DNA of 64,000 nt from Sphagnum compactum (taxonomy: Eukaryota > Bryophyta > Sphagnopsida > Sphagnales), in contig OZ234493.1 of assembly GCA_965153455.1 (NCBI GenBank), positions 27,270,213 to 27,334,212 of the forward strand. Reading direction: 5' to 3'. Under the pieces are notes generated by a model. It searched no databases. It saw nothing but the letters and a program-made list of their open reading frames with translations, and was not told where the DNA came from. Both the position numbers and the translations under genes were made by a program. Positions 22,652 through 34,800 of this stretch are shown here, one piece after another. The stretch's first letter is position 1; every line of letters starts with the position of its first letter.

Positions 22652-24769
22652 GTGCCTACAATAGGAAGGGCAATGTGAAGTAGGGATACTTGTAGTTGTT
22701 GTAACTTATAAGGGTTCAGCTGTTGCAAATTGTTTCAATTTTCTCAAAGCATGACAATTGGGATGTGCTCTCTCTAAGGGTCTATATGGTCTTAGTCTTG
22801 ACTACCAAAGCTTGTCTAGGCCATCACGATGTTGCCCAAAGCATTGCTGATGGTCTGTGGAGCTGGTGAATGCAGCATCTTGGGCCAATTTGCTTTGGTT
22901 TCAATGGTGCTTATTATACATCTCTTTACAAACATGAAAAAAGCCACATGTAAGTTCAGCTGCTCTTTTCTGCTTGTGGATTACATTCTGCACATAGATT
23001 TAAACCCTGTCCAATTCCCCCTTCACCCCTAAACCCTAAACCTTAATTCTTTTTCCACTTCAATTTTGCACTGTTCTCTTCATTCTTTCATCTCACCAAT
23101 TTGCCTGACCAAGCTCTACCTTTTTGCATACATCAATATCAGGTCAATGAATTTCACCTGGTTGAATTCCCCCATGGTTTTATCAAACCCAAACCCAACT
23201 CCAAAAAACAATAGGAAATCATTCTTGGAATATTTGAAAGACATGTCATGAAATGAGCAAAAAATCCTGAGCTTTTCAAGCTGACACTTTTGGAAATCCT
23301 AATCTCTATGGACTATCTAGGATTAACAACCAATGCCATGAAAATCACACAACAACTACATTCTTAGCTTTGAAGCTTCTTGTAAGTTCTGCCGCCGCAC
23401 CTAGATCTACATCTCGAGGTTTTCGTTCCCAAGAATAAAAAGGAGATGGGGTGGGTGGATGCTGTTGCTACAATGATGCTCCTCCTCTTCCTCCACAAAG
23501 CCAACAGAATAAGCTGAGCAAAGAGATAGAGAGAGGGGACAGAACAAACTCCCCCAAAAAAAAACTCAAGGAGAAAATAAAAAATTAGGTACCTGATGAA
23601 TAGGAGAGTACATAGAATTGGTGCATACTGGACACTCCAGCAACTCATGTACACTATTAGTATGTGCAGCAACAAATGATGTCTTTCGCCCTAATGTAAG
23701 AAGTGGGTTCTTTGACTCCACCTCCAATTCTTCTATGCTAGATCGTGTGTCTCCTTCTTCCCTCATGGGTGATTCAAGAATGTCCATCTTCAAGTTCCCA
23801 GGTGCCATACAATTGTCGTCTACTACTACTACTACTACTCTTCTCTCCACAACTCATGTCTCTTCTCCCACCTTCCCCCCCCCCCCAACTTTCTTCCCAG
23901 ACAGTCACCTTCCTCCAGCACCAAACCTGCCAACAAATGCAACCCCTGGTTGTCAATGAATCTAATCAATTGACAAAGTAAAAGTGCCTAGTTGCAATGA
24001 TAGTGTCACTGAGTCCTAAGGCACACAATACACAAAATCTGGTGCAGGAAGTACCATGAAGAAATAGGTTGAAAACAAAAAGATTCCAGTAGCTATTATA
24101 TGTGATGCACAATGCAAGACTGCCTAAGTGTGTTGGCAGCCACAGGTCCCTGCTTCTGAGTCTATAAAACTTGTGGGCCTCTTGTAGCACTTTGTTTGTA
24201 GCATCACACACTTGATCCAACCATCTCTATTTGCCTCTGATGGTGAAATAACTAGTAAGCACAAAAACTTACATGCAGATTCCACTCATTAACGCCTACA
24301 AAGATGATGAAGAATCTCCATTTGACACATGCCTAGAGAAAGGCATATCTACTTATACACCATGGAAAAGGATTGGCAAGTAGAACCATGAAAATATTGA
24401 CTAAAAAAAATCAATCCCTCAAATTCCACCTTATTTGAATATTTTCATTTTGCAATTGAACAGGAAGTCTGGAAAACACTTGACAAAATTTGTTCCTTCA
24501 TAGTGACCTCATCTGCCTCCATCTCTAGTAGCCGCTTAGATGACAGCAGTATATGCAATACTACACAAAAAAACTACATCATCAATCCCCTCTCTCCCCT
24601 TTCCTCTACACCTCCCCCATATGAGCAACTTCTCCATCCATAACTCAGGCTTTTTCCTTGCCCAATCTGACATGTTGCCAAACACAAATTTGATGCATTA
24701 CACACTTGCTTCTCAGCAATCAGGTAGATGTGGAAAAATACAAATGCAAGATGTGACCATAGAAATGTA
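22652..24769. other. Intergenic DNA, no gene recognised
   Basis: Open frames such as 23566-23850 (-) and 23618-23959 (+) are overlapping, lack domains and contain runs from (CTA)n and C-tracts (23818-23887). 'ccctaaaccctaaacc' near 23027 is telomere-like but is only two units. Nothing else was recognised. Confidence 0.35.
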
Positions 24770-25300
24770 CATATTGAGTGCTGTTGCATTTGTGAAAGAG
24801 ATTGCCGCTGCTGCTGCAGCAAGATGGGAAGTCACAGAATACCACATATTAAGTTCTATTACATTTGTGAAGGAAATTGTTGCTGCAGCAGCAGCAACAG
24901 GATGGGGAGTCACAAAATACCACATATTGAGTTTTGTTGCATTTGTGAAGGAGATTGCTACTGTGCAGCAGGAGGAGGATGGGGAGTCACAGAATACCAC
25001 ATATTAAATTTTATTGCATTTGTGAAGGAGATTGCTGCTGCAACAGCAGCAAGATGGGAAGTCACATAATACCACATATTGAGTTCTGTTGCATTTGTGA
25101 AAGAGATTGCTGCTGCAACAACAGTAGGATGGGGAGTCACACAAGACCACATATTGAGTTCAATGCATTTGTGAAGGAGATTGCTGCTGGAGCAGCAGCA
25201 GGATGGGGGTCACAAAATACCACATATTGAGTTATGTTGCATTTGTGTAGGAGATTGCTACTACAATAGCAGCAGGATGGGGAGTCACAGAATACCTTCA
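24770..25300 (+). repeat. 76-bp minisatellite, about seven units
   Basis: Each unit runs 'cacatattgagtt', 'ttgcatttgtgaaggag', 'attgctgctgca', 'gcagcaggatggggag', 'tcacaaaatac'. The 'cacatatt' marks fall at 24843, 24921, 24998, 25073, 25148 and 25221, giving periods of 78, 77, 75, 75 and 73 bases. The variation lies mainly in the CAG/CTG-rich part. Open frames across it (for example 24540-25007) only translate the repeat, and period changes that are not multiples of three shift the frame, so it is unlikely to be coding. Confidence 0.85.
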
Positions 25301-25318
25301 ATTGTAATTACTATATGT

Positions 25319-25347
25319 AATTACAACTACAAACTACATTTCCAAAA
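25319..25347 (+). repeat. 29-bp repeat shared with the Helitron 3' region
   Basis: A 29-base string beginning 'aattacaactacaaacta' and ending 'catttccaaaa' is identical to 17518-17546, which lies between the Helitron ORF stop and its 3' end. It sits right after the minisatellite and may be a fragment of another Helitron copy. Confidence 0.7.
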
Positions 25348-26230
25348 TAATAGCGTCCGCACGGTTTCACATAGCCAAACAAAACAGCCGCTCTCAAGGG
25401 CCGCCCGTTTGCCCGGTTCCAGATTGATCGATTCTATTCCCTCCCACGCACCGCACCGTTTTGGCTGCCTTGCCACCTACGTCAGTGCGCTTCCACCCCT
25501 GCTGCCTCCCAAAAGCTTTGCTTGTAGTGGCAGTGATGGCGATGGTGTCCCTTGGTCTACACCTCCTCCTCGTTGCTTCTCCTTCATCTTCTGTAAGAAC
25601 CCAATAGGTCGTTACTGTCGCCTCCTGTTCCGTTGTCTTATGTGCTTGGCTGCCAAAGAGTGTGTTGTGTCCACTATTGCGTTCTTGCACCTCGACTTGC
25701 GCCTTTGTTTTAGTTGGTTCAGGGTTTGGTTTCAGGGTAGTTAATGCAAAGAAAAAACAAAGAAACAAAGAAATAAATAAGAAGAAGAATTTTGGTGTTG
25801 GTGTCAAGTTCGGGAGATAGTAGAGAAGAACAGAAACGGGGCGCGAGTCTAATGGCCCCCCGCATGCTCAGCTTGTTGTTGCTCAAGGCAGGCATCAAAA
25901 ACTGCGTCGGAGACCTGATTGCAAAGCTTGTCGAGGTAAACAGACCATGACGCGACGGATGGATGGAAAGCTTCACGAAAAATGACCACGACGTCCTTTA
26001 CTATATGTAATATGATGGCCTTCCCTCGATCTATGGAAACAACAATAGAACAAATTGAGGTCTTGATTTTCTCTAGATCAATAGAGGCGTTAACAATAAA
26101 AGTGGCAACAAAAGCACCAACAACAAAAGTGGTAGTAGAACCAAGCAACAACAGAAGTGGCAATAAAAGAAAAAATTATACTAGAGGGAGCACCATAATT
26201 ACGGCCACCAATTGCACTAGTATTTCGATA
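25348..26230. other. GC-richer unassigned segment
   Basis: Base composition is richer in GC than the surroundings to about 25980. Overlapping frames on both strands (25181-25744 +, 25394-25807 -, 25849-26163 -) show no recognisable domain and no convincing splice pattern. This could be captured gene sequence or the promoter of something decayed. Confidence 0.3.
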
Positions 26231-29139
26231 ATTTAATACAACACCAACAAAGCCATCATGGCTAGCATCAATAGAAATTCTTAAACAACAAAAACCATCA
26301 CGGAGGAAAAACCCACATCAATAGCATCATCTTTTTCAAAATGAAAACTCTGTAGCATAAATCTTGAGTCATTTTTAAAAAAAACAAGCAAACTTGAAAA
26401 TTTTGAAAGGAAAATAAATAACAATGTAAGTGAAATTACCTTGGTTTTTTTTAATGCAACCTTCTATTTGTTAAATGCTTCTTCAAATCTCAACAAACAA
26501 CCATTTTTTAATTCACACTTATAATTCGTTGCATTGCCTTATTAGAAGATGTTTATCAATCTAGTTGTACTTATACATACAACAAAAAACAACTCAAGCA
26601 CATCAGTAAATGGGAAAAAAATTAATCAAACAAAACATGAAGCAAATCAAACCAAGGCATTCAAACAAAAAAATTTAATTAAAAAAATTAGTATATTAAT
26701 TCCTCATATGAGATTGGGTCTTTGTGACATGTGACCTCCATACTATACTTTCAAAAAACCAAAGCCTCTTCCATACAAGTGATGCCAACACTTATACATG
26801 TCTTATTGGACAAGACTTTCTCCTTCAATTTAGGAAAGTCAACAATAAGAATATCCAACAATAAATCCCAGCTACTTGCGATGAATTGTAGATGCTATAA
26901 ACCATACTTGATCTAATGCCCTCCATTTAGGCTTAGTGTGTAAGAAAAATGGATGTAGCCCAAGCTTGTCATCAGGCCACTTGGTAGGACAATGTTGAAC
27001 TAACTTTTTGTAAGTGGAAATGACATCATCAACAAGACAATCAACTATAGGACAATGGTGATTTGCTAAACATCTAATAATACCACTACGCCAATTTTTG
27101 AAACTCCCTAACAAAACCTAATAACAAGTAGTGACCTTAAACCAAATTTTTCAAAATCAACATTGTAGAGTTTAAAACACCCCCTTTAAATCAACAATGA
27201 AAAAGTTTAAAACATAAAAATATCCAAATTTGAGATTTAAACTAGATGGAAAATTAGGTTGACATATTAGTTGTGTTAACATTTGTCATTCTTTTTTGAT
27301 GGACAACATTTCAAATTTTTTAATAACCTTTTCAAGTCTAGTTAATGATGATTGAAAAATCACTTCATCACCAGCAACCTTAATTCGGTGATACCTTGGA
27401 TCAAGGAAGATGTTGAACGGAACTACAAGCACCTTACCAAATTCAACCACATGTTACTCCTACCTCTATTGTATCAGTTTTCCAATACCTCTTATTAAAG
27501 ATTGAATGTTTTTAAAAAAACACAAATAGAAAAACAGAACAAAACACAAATGTTGTTGTAAGCAATAAACACCTTAAACCGTAATATAGTCCAACAAAAC
27601 CTTTAACCATAAAGTTTCTTTCCAAACAAGAAAAACCTTAAAACCTAATTTACCTTGTTTGCAAACAACATAAACAAAAAGCAGAAAAAAGAATTCAAAA
27701 TTTGCAAACAAGAGAAATAGAAAGCAAAAACATGAAATTAAAAATTTGAAAATAAAACAATACCTTGTTGGAAGGTATAGGTTGTTGTCATTTTTTTCAA
27801 CTTGCAACACAAATGAAAATAACAAATCTACCAAATCTTTAATAGATTCTTCATTTTCAAATAAATATATAATTGATTTTTGCATGTCAAAACTTTGAAA
27901 CACTCGCCATTCATCAAATGTGTTTTTTGCCCAAAGTTCAGCATGTTTACTTGCTCTCCAACCTCTTCAATTCACATTTTCCATCTCTTTTAAATTAATG
28001 ATATCCAAAAGCAAGACTTCAACATTGGTTCCTTAACAAGAGATTCACATTCAACCCCTTTAACAACATTAAATCCATAAGCAAAAAGTTCACAACTACT
28101 CTAATCAGTAGAATCAAAAGTAACAACAACCCCATGGTTAGAATCATCAAAAAATCAAATGTAAAAAGAAAAACATTGGCATCAAAATCTTCAAGACTCG
28201 AAGGAATAAAATTGTCAAAAAAGTGCATAGACATATATATCTCGCATTTGTTTTAGGATTCAACTTGGGAGAAACAACACAAGATTCTACAAGAGACTCA
28301 TGCATGTAATCAGCATATTGCACATAACTCTCACTTTTATCATTAACCACAAAAAATCATCACCAAAGTTAATGGTGACTATTGGTGTGGGTAGCCCAAT
28401 AAGAGAGGATCCATAAATTGTTAGGTCTAGCAATTGACTGGGAAGAATGGGAGGAATATTTACTGCAAGTAAGATATCTTTAAAAACTTCAAGAACAAGA
28501 TCTGCAAACCTCTCATTACAACCTTTTTCATAGTTTTAAACATTGTAAAAAACAAAAACAAACAACAATCAAAGGAAGAAAAAAAACACTGACTAAAACA
28601 AAAAGTGTAACATAAAATCTAGAAGAATGGCACCTTCACAACACATCAAACAAAAAAACCAAGAAACTTTGAGACATGCAAAACTAAAACTAAAAGAACA
28701 CAAAAACTTGCACAAATCAAACAAAAGAACTAATGAAATAGCCAAATAGTTTCAAGAAGATATCAAAACACAAAAAAAACAAAACAATGTAAAAGAAGGC
28801 AAAAGGATAGCAAGATAATTTGTGATGCAAAAATAATAGTGATGCATGCACAATATAGAACCAAATGCCATGCAAATGTGATGTGGTTATGGTCAGGGTG
28901 AGCTATAAGCATGCAGATGTGATGCGATTGTAGTGAAGGCGAGATACATGCGCCATGCTGATGTGATGTAAGTAGGAGATGTAAATGTGGGTGGAATTGG
29001 CACGATGCAAGCTAAAGATGAAAATGTGAATAAATATGAAGCACGAAGACACATTATCGATTAGAGTAGCAATTCGCTAACCAAAGAAATTAAAAATGCC
29101 TGCAACATGACGTAGAAATGTAGAAGGGCAAAACAAAAC
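26231..29139. other. AT-rich intergenic DNA
   Basis: A-rich on the + strand, with stops in all frames. Phe/Leu-rich open frames on the - strand reflect composition only. No repeat boundary or RNA gene was recognised. Confidence 0.4.
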
Positions 29140-29830
29140 AAAATAAAATAAAAAGAGGAAGGAGTGTGTTGAAAAATGCTTAGAAGCTGACAGCAAACAC
29201 TACTAGTGATGATACCAACACATAAATCACAACCCCAAGCGCAACAACAGTGTGCCAATTTTTTTAAAAAAAAACCAACATCGTGACACAACAAAAGAAG
29301 AAGGAAACAAAATAGAACCCAAAAAATGAGGAAGGAGCTCCCTAAAAATTGTGAAAAAATAGACAACAAACATTGTCAAAAATTGCCGGCACACAAGTCA
29401 CAACACCAAGCGCAAAAACAAGGTGTTAAACAAAGAAAAATAAAATCTAGCATCACAAAACATAATTCAAAAAATGAAAAAAAAGCTCCTTGAAATTGGG
29501 GAAAAAATAGACAATGAGCATTATTGGAACCAACACACAAGTTGTAACACCAAGCGCAATAACAACACGCTAAACAAAGGAAAAAAATAACCAACATTGC
29601 GAAGGAGAACACATAAGAACAAAGTTAATAAAAAAACTAACAAAATGAAAAAGGAGCGTCATAAAACTAGGAAGAAATAGACGATACCAAGTTCATCAAC
29701 AATGTGACAAACAAAAATACAAAGAGAGTTGTAGAAGGAGTGCCCTGAACAAAACAAAAAACGTGGTGAAGGAGTGCCTTGAAATGAACAAAGAAACAAC
29801 TGACAAGCATTGTTGATAATGATCACCAGC
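29140..29830. repeat. Degenerate long-unit tandem array
   Basis: A block 'ccaacacacaagt..aacaccaagcgca' recurs near 29215, 29388 and 29529. It alternates with 'gaaggagctcc', 'gggaaaaaatagacaa' and 'agcattgt', which recur near 29150, 29335, 29500, 29640, 29730 and 29785. Unit length is about 140-175 bases, with partial units at the right end. The array is diverged and non-coding. The Cys/Phe-rich frames on the - strand (29061-29612) are its translation. Confidence 0.65.
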
Positions 29831-30299
29831 ATTGAAAAGAATGAACCTTGTACAATTTGTTAGGTTAGAGATGTGACGAACAATGAAAAAATGTGTAAAA
29901 AACGAATTCGGTGCAAAAGAAAAGAAACGCCAACACTTGATGTAGGTGAAAGGTCTAAGAATAAACTCTTCCAAATTTTTGACTTGGACCATTGGCCTAT
30001 TATCGACCTTGAATTAGGATCTCAAATCCAAAAAGGTCTATTCCTAGACCCTTCTCTTCTATCAAAAACTTCAAAACCATTTACAAATCAACTTTTAAAC
30101 CATCCCCAAGAACAAGTGGAAATTGACCTTAGCTTAAACTTGGAACTAAAAGCTCTTATAAAAGCTGAATTTGGACCCAAAATTGGTAGGTTTTCATTTT
30201 AGAATATATTCCCTAAACTTGGAATCAGAAAGTTTTCCATTTAAAAAAAGAAACTCCAAACTCTAAACCCAATAGTTCTAAACATAAACCTAATGATGA
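29831..30299. other. Spacer with a fragment related to the 15.4-kb hairpin
   Basis: 'ttagcttaaacttggaacta' near 30129-30149 resembles the left arm and loop of the hairpin at 15430-15485. The + frame 29873-30202 covers it but has no domain. Confidence 0.4.
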
Positions 30300-30480
30300 T
30301 ATATTTGCATTTCCAAATTCCATTTGTTGACATGAGGATGATGATGATAATGGTACGTATGCATTTCCAAATGCCATTTGAGAATCGAAATATTCTAATT
30401 TGTTGACAACAACACATGATGATGATGATGGAGCATATGCATTCGGAAATCCCGTTTGAGGAACAAAACACTTTCATTTA
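30300..30480. repeat. Satellite-like GATGATG family, second location
   Basis: Two to three units with 'gcatttccaaat', 'ccatttgttgac' or 'ccatttgaga', and (GAT)n tracts match the array at 12375-12845. A further unit lies at about 30800-30880. Confidence 0.6.
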
Positions 30481-30496
30481 TTGGCCTTGCGTACAA

Positions 30497-30722
30497 GGCA
30501 AGGATATTGTGTTTAGATTCATTATAAAGTATACTAGCTTAATGGATTTTGGCCCTTAGGTAGTAGGTTTATTTTTATATGCGGATTTTCAAAAGATGAT
30601 ATTTTGGTTTGTGTTGAAACTTGAGATTAGTTATAAGTTATGATATCTTGAAGGATTTTCGTTTCTTTTAGAGGATTTTTTGAAGATTATGTTTTTGCAT
30701 GGTGAACTATTTGAATTTCCAC
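30497..30722 (-). repeat. Dispersed repeat, copy 2 (partner 1312-1532)
   Basis: The reverse complement of this stretch aligns with 1312-1532 over its whole length. The differences are spread evenly, as expected for two old insertions. No coding frame survives. Confidence 0.75.
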
Positions 30723-30880
30723 CATTCTTCTTTTGCCTTAAGATACTTTTTAATGTAAATGGCAAGGCCACACAACGTGACACAGCACTTTGTTGTTGAT
30801 GTCAACAAGTGATGATGGTGGTATGATGATGGCACATATGCATTTCCAAATCCCATTCGAGGAACAAAAGACCATGACAA

Positions 30881-31881
30881 ACAACAACGTTGCAAAAGTG
30901 CACATGCAAAAATAGATTTGTGAGGCAAAAAAAAATCCAATCCAAACTTGACATACATAACAACCGAATTCGTTGGCAAATTTCCCCAAAAAAACGTGGA
31001 AAAAACTGATCATCGTTGTACAACCTCGTTCACCACGACGACGACGGCGCGCCGTAATTTCACGCTTGCCGCCAATCGGCGCGCAATCGTCCATTTACGC
31101 TCGCGCTTCACGCGAATACTCGTTCCTTCCTTCTCTCACGCTCTCGGCTTTTGCAGTCGGCTACAGTGATTCGAGAGCCCGAGGGCAACGGAAGGGAGCT
31201 TCGAGTTCTCACTGCGCATCCGATGGCTGATTCTTCTCTGGCTCTTCCCCTGCTGGACAAATTTTTGTCTCCGGTATTGTCACATTGGGAGGAGTTGAGA
31301 GCTTGAATAATCCTACTTGCCGTGTTTAGTCATTATTACTGGCGATTTTTGTTATGGTTTCATTCTTGTAAACCAGTTGGCGTAGAGGTGATCGTTTGGT
31401 TTGCTGATCAATGTGTTGCTCGACTCCGCGAGTGGGCGACTTCGTGTGCCTTTCGCTATGAGCCATTGTCTTGACGACGACGACGACGACAACGATAGAG
31501 GAGTTGGAATTGGTTGGCTAGTGGGCCGGCCAGGTCTTAGGCGATTAAGATCTTACCGCGCGAAGATATGAAGGAGACTAGTAGTGATGAAGTTATCCGA
31601 GACTCCACAAGTTAGAGAACGTTGTTGCAACGTTGTTCGTGGCCAAATCTGACGACATCTTGACAATCAATCCTCGTATTGGAAAGTGGGAGCCCCGAAA
31701 ACTTCCACACTCCAAGGTAGAGAGAGAGCGAGAGAGAGTCTTCACGAAGCTTGATTTCTGCTCGCGGCAAAGGTTTTCTTCGCCAAAGCTACGATCGCCG
31801 GGGAGGAGTCTGAGAGGCGATAATGGTGTAGCATCAGCATTCAGGATGTGAGCACCAACAGACGGATTTCCGGAGAACAAC
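30881..31881 (+). promoter_or_regulatory. Probable promoter and 5' leader of the NLR gene
   Basis: GC content rises from about 31020, with CG-rich stretches and a (GAC)n run near 31476-31495. This resembles a plant gene's upstream leader. No TATA box or transcription start could be assigned. Open frames here have no domain. An upstream intron is possible. Confidence 0.35.
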
Positions 31882-34800
31882 ATGGAGACGGATCCAGAGT
31901 ACGTCAGCGTATCGATTACGCCTGACGAGCTTCAACAAATTGAGCATGTGCTGCGGACCTCAGGAGCGCGCTTGAAGGAGCTTTACAAAAAGGTAAATTG
32001 TTGAACAATCTCTACCTTTCTGATGATAATAATATGGACGAATCTCTCCCCTTGTATCACCTTGATTCCCGGATTCTTTTATAGGTTTTCACAAGATTCT
32101 TCAGTTATCTGAAGAAACTATGTACTTGCCTTTTTGCCCATACCAGGTTTCAGAATCTGCGTTCAAGGACCTCGGTGCTGTCTTCGAGACACTGCACTGG
32201 GACATTCTGAAAGAGACTGGTTACATGAGTTGGTTCGGACTAGCCTTCACATTAGCTGGCTATCTCAGCTCTTATTGCCAGGGGGAAGAAGTAGCAAGAT
32301 CTGCTGCTGCTGCTGGAGACAAATGGTTGAGCTTGAAGGCCCAGACCGATTTCATTGCTGACCAGCTTGATGAACTGAAGCTTTGTTTACAGGTGGACAA
32401 TGACATCTTCAAGCTTGCAGCTGGCACTCTGTTGTATTGTTGGACAGTGATCCAACATGCGAAGTCCAAAAACCGGGGGTGAGTATAATCTGTCTCAGTA
32501 CATGTCATGCATCCAGTTGTGATTGTCTATTAGGCTAAAGTGTATTACATTGGTTCTGAAATCTCTTCCCAGACTCTCTCCTTATCTGGATATTTCATGC
32601 AGCATTCAGGATGATTTGTCTTCATGGCTCCTTAGTGAAAACCCAAGAATGAAGCAGTTCTGCATTGGATCTCTGCAGGCCATGCATGTTTATCCTTATC
32701 CTGAATCAGCACTCAATCAAGCTGTGATGTGAGCTAGCTGCAATGATATCCATGAGTAACGGGCACTCTTGCAGATGATTGAATGTAAAGCAGGTTTAGG
32801 GATTGTGTGTTGCTTCACAGGACTGGCAAATGTCTGAAAAGATGGGTTGTGAGTGTAACAGATGTTTATGCTTTGGACCACGGTCAGCTGGTTCACCTGT
32901 GAAGGAGCAGATAGAGAGCTCAATAGGGGAGCTCAAGAGCTTGCAGGATAATCTCACATTTGCAACTCTTGCAGCTGTTGGGAACCGGGTTTCACAACCC
33001 ATTAGTCCCCCTGGAACTACAATCAGAAAGTCAGGACTTGAGCTGTACACCATAACTGTAGGGCTGGAACAGCATGTTTCCACTATAGTTGAATTTGTGA
33101 ACAAGAATGGGGTCTGTCTGGTGGGTATTCATGGGCAAGCTGGTCTTGGGAAAACAACCCTTCTCAATGAAATTGTTGCCAAGGTTGAGAAGATTGAGAA
33201 GCGATTGTTTGCATACATTGAGGTGAGTGAGGATCTCCGCAAGCTGCAGTCGTCTCTTTTAGAACAACTTGGAGGTGGTAAGAAGGAAATTACCAGTGTT
33301 GCGCAAGGTAGGAGTGCACTTCTTTATCAGCTGCAGAAGCTAAAACAGAACAACAAGGTGGCTCGCATAGCTATTGACAACCTATATGATGTGCGGTTGG
33401 TGGGGGAGCTCTTCCCACACAGCTTAGGCAAAGTCCTTCCTGCAAACAGCTGTGTTATCATCACATGTCCCTCTCTCGCAATTCTTAGCAGAGTTGATCA
33501 GCTTTGTCGGCCTGCAATGCCAAATTACCACTACTTATCCTACAAGCTGCCTTGCCTGGCCCCACAGCAAGCGAAAGCCTTGTTCATCTCTCATGCTGCT
33601 TCAGAGCCTGTCAATACCCTCTATTCTATCAATGGGATATTTTCCAAGTATGGGGATCTGGCAAACCATTTCCTGCCATTGTGCGAAGGTCTTCCTATGG
33701 CCATCAAGGTTGTAGGTTCCTATTTTTCCAATCCCGCCAACCGCAATGAAGAGAACTGGACTGCCATAGGGAAGCGAATGAAGCAAGTTGCTGAAGAGAT
33801 GGACACATCTGAAGATCAGATGTTCGCAAAGCTATTGGTAAAATTTTAACACAATTGCATCTTTAGAAGCCCATGGATCTTGCTGCCTGAGTCCTATGGC
33901 TGTAACTAGCTGGATTGGGGAACATAAAATTTCTGCTCTGGTTTTTGCTGAAATTTTCACATGTTTTGGCAGTTGGTCTAGTACTTTGATGCATCGAATG
34001 GCAGTAATGTTTACCACTAGTTTTCCACATATGTAGGTCATATACGAGAAGCTAGGTCCAGCCCAGAAGGAAGCATTCCTCAATATCGCTGCATTTCTCC
34101 GTGGCTGGGACTGGAGGACAGTGGAGCGCATTGTTGGGAAACCACAGCTGGACACTCTAGTGGACCAGGCCCTTGTCAGTGCAAACCTCAAGGATGCTGA
34201 CAGCACTTCTGGCATTGCACAGTACACTCAATACTCGGAGAGGCCCTGGAAATCAGAGATGGTTATGATGCATGAGTTGCTGTATGCCATTGCTTGCAGG
34301 CGTGCTCAAGGCAATCGTGTTTGTTCTGAGGATCAGACCCACTTACCTGAAAGACTGAAAATGGATGGCCCTGGCATGGTTTGTTTCTCTGCATTTTCTG
34401 GGTGTCAGTTATTCCGGATGTTTCTATGGTCAGTTTGAGTTATACAGTCATTATTACATTTTGGTTTGAAAATCTGATTGTCCTACAGGTGCAAGTTAAA
34501 ATGAAGGGAAGCTTACCATCACAAGCCTGTTGATCTGGATACTATTGATTTCTTCATTAGATATGTCTCTTGTGCTTGTCAATGTGGTAGTGGGTCTTCC
34601 TGTTAGTTCAGAAAAGTTGCAAGTTAAACTCAGGGCACAGCTACTTCACAATTGTTTGCCCAAAATTTTGGGCATAATATTGTATATTGTATACTATCTA
34701 CACCAACTGTTGGAAGCTGATGAGGTCAGTGGAGTCACAGCAGACCAAAGGCTGAAGCTCTGAGACTGTCACCACTGTTTTTGTATTTTCATTCTCTTTT

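Noticed and set aside
24540-25007. 155-residue frame with 'FVKEIAAAAAARWEVTEYHI' repeats
   Set aside because: It is the translation of the 76-bp minisatellite, whose unit lengths change by non-multiples of three; no start context or homology.
29061-29612. Cys/Phe-rich repeated peptides ('CAWCCDLC'-like) on the - strand
   Set aside because: They arise from translating the degenerate tandem array; frames break between units.
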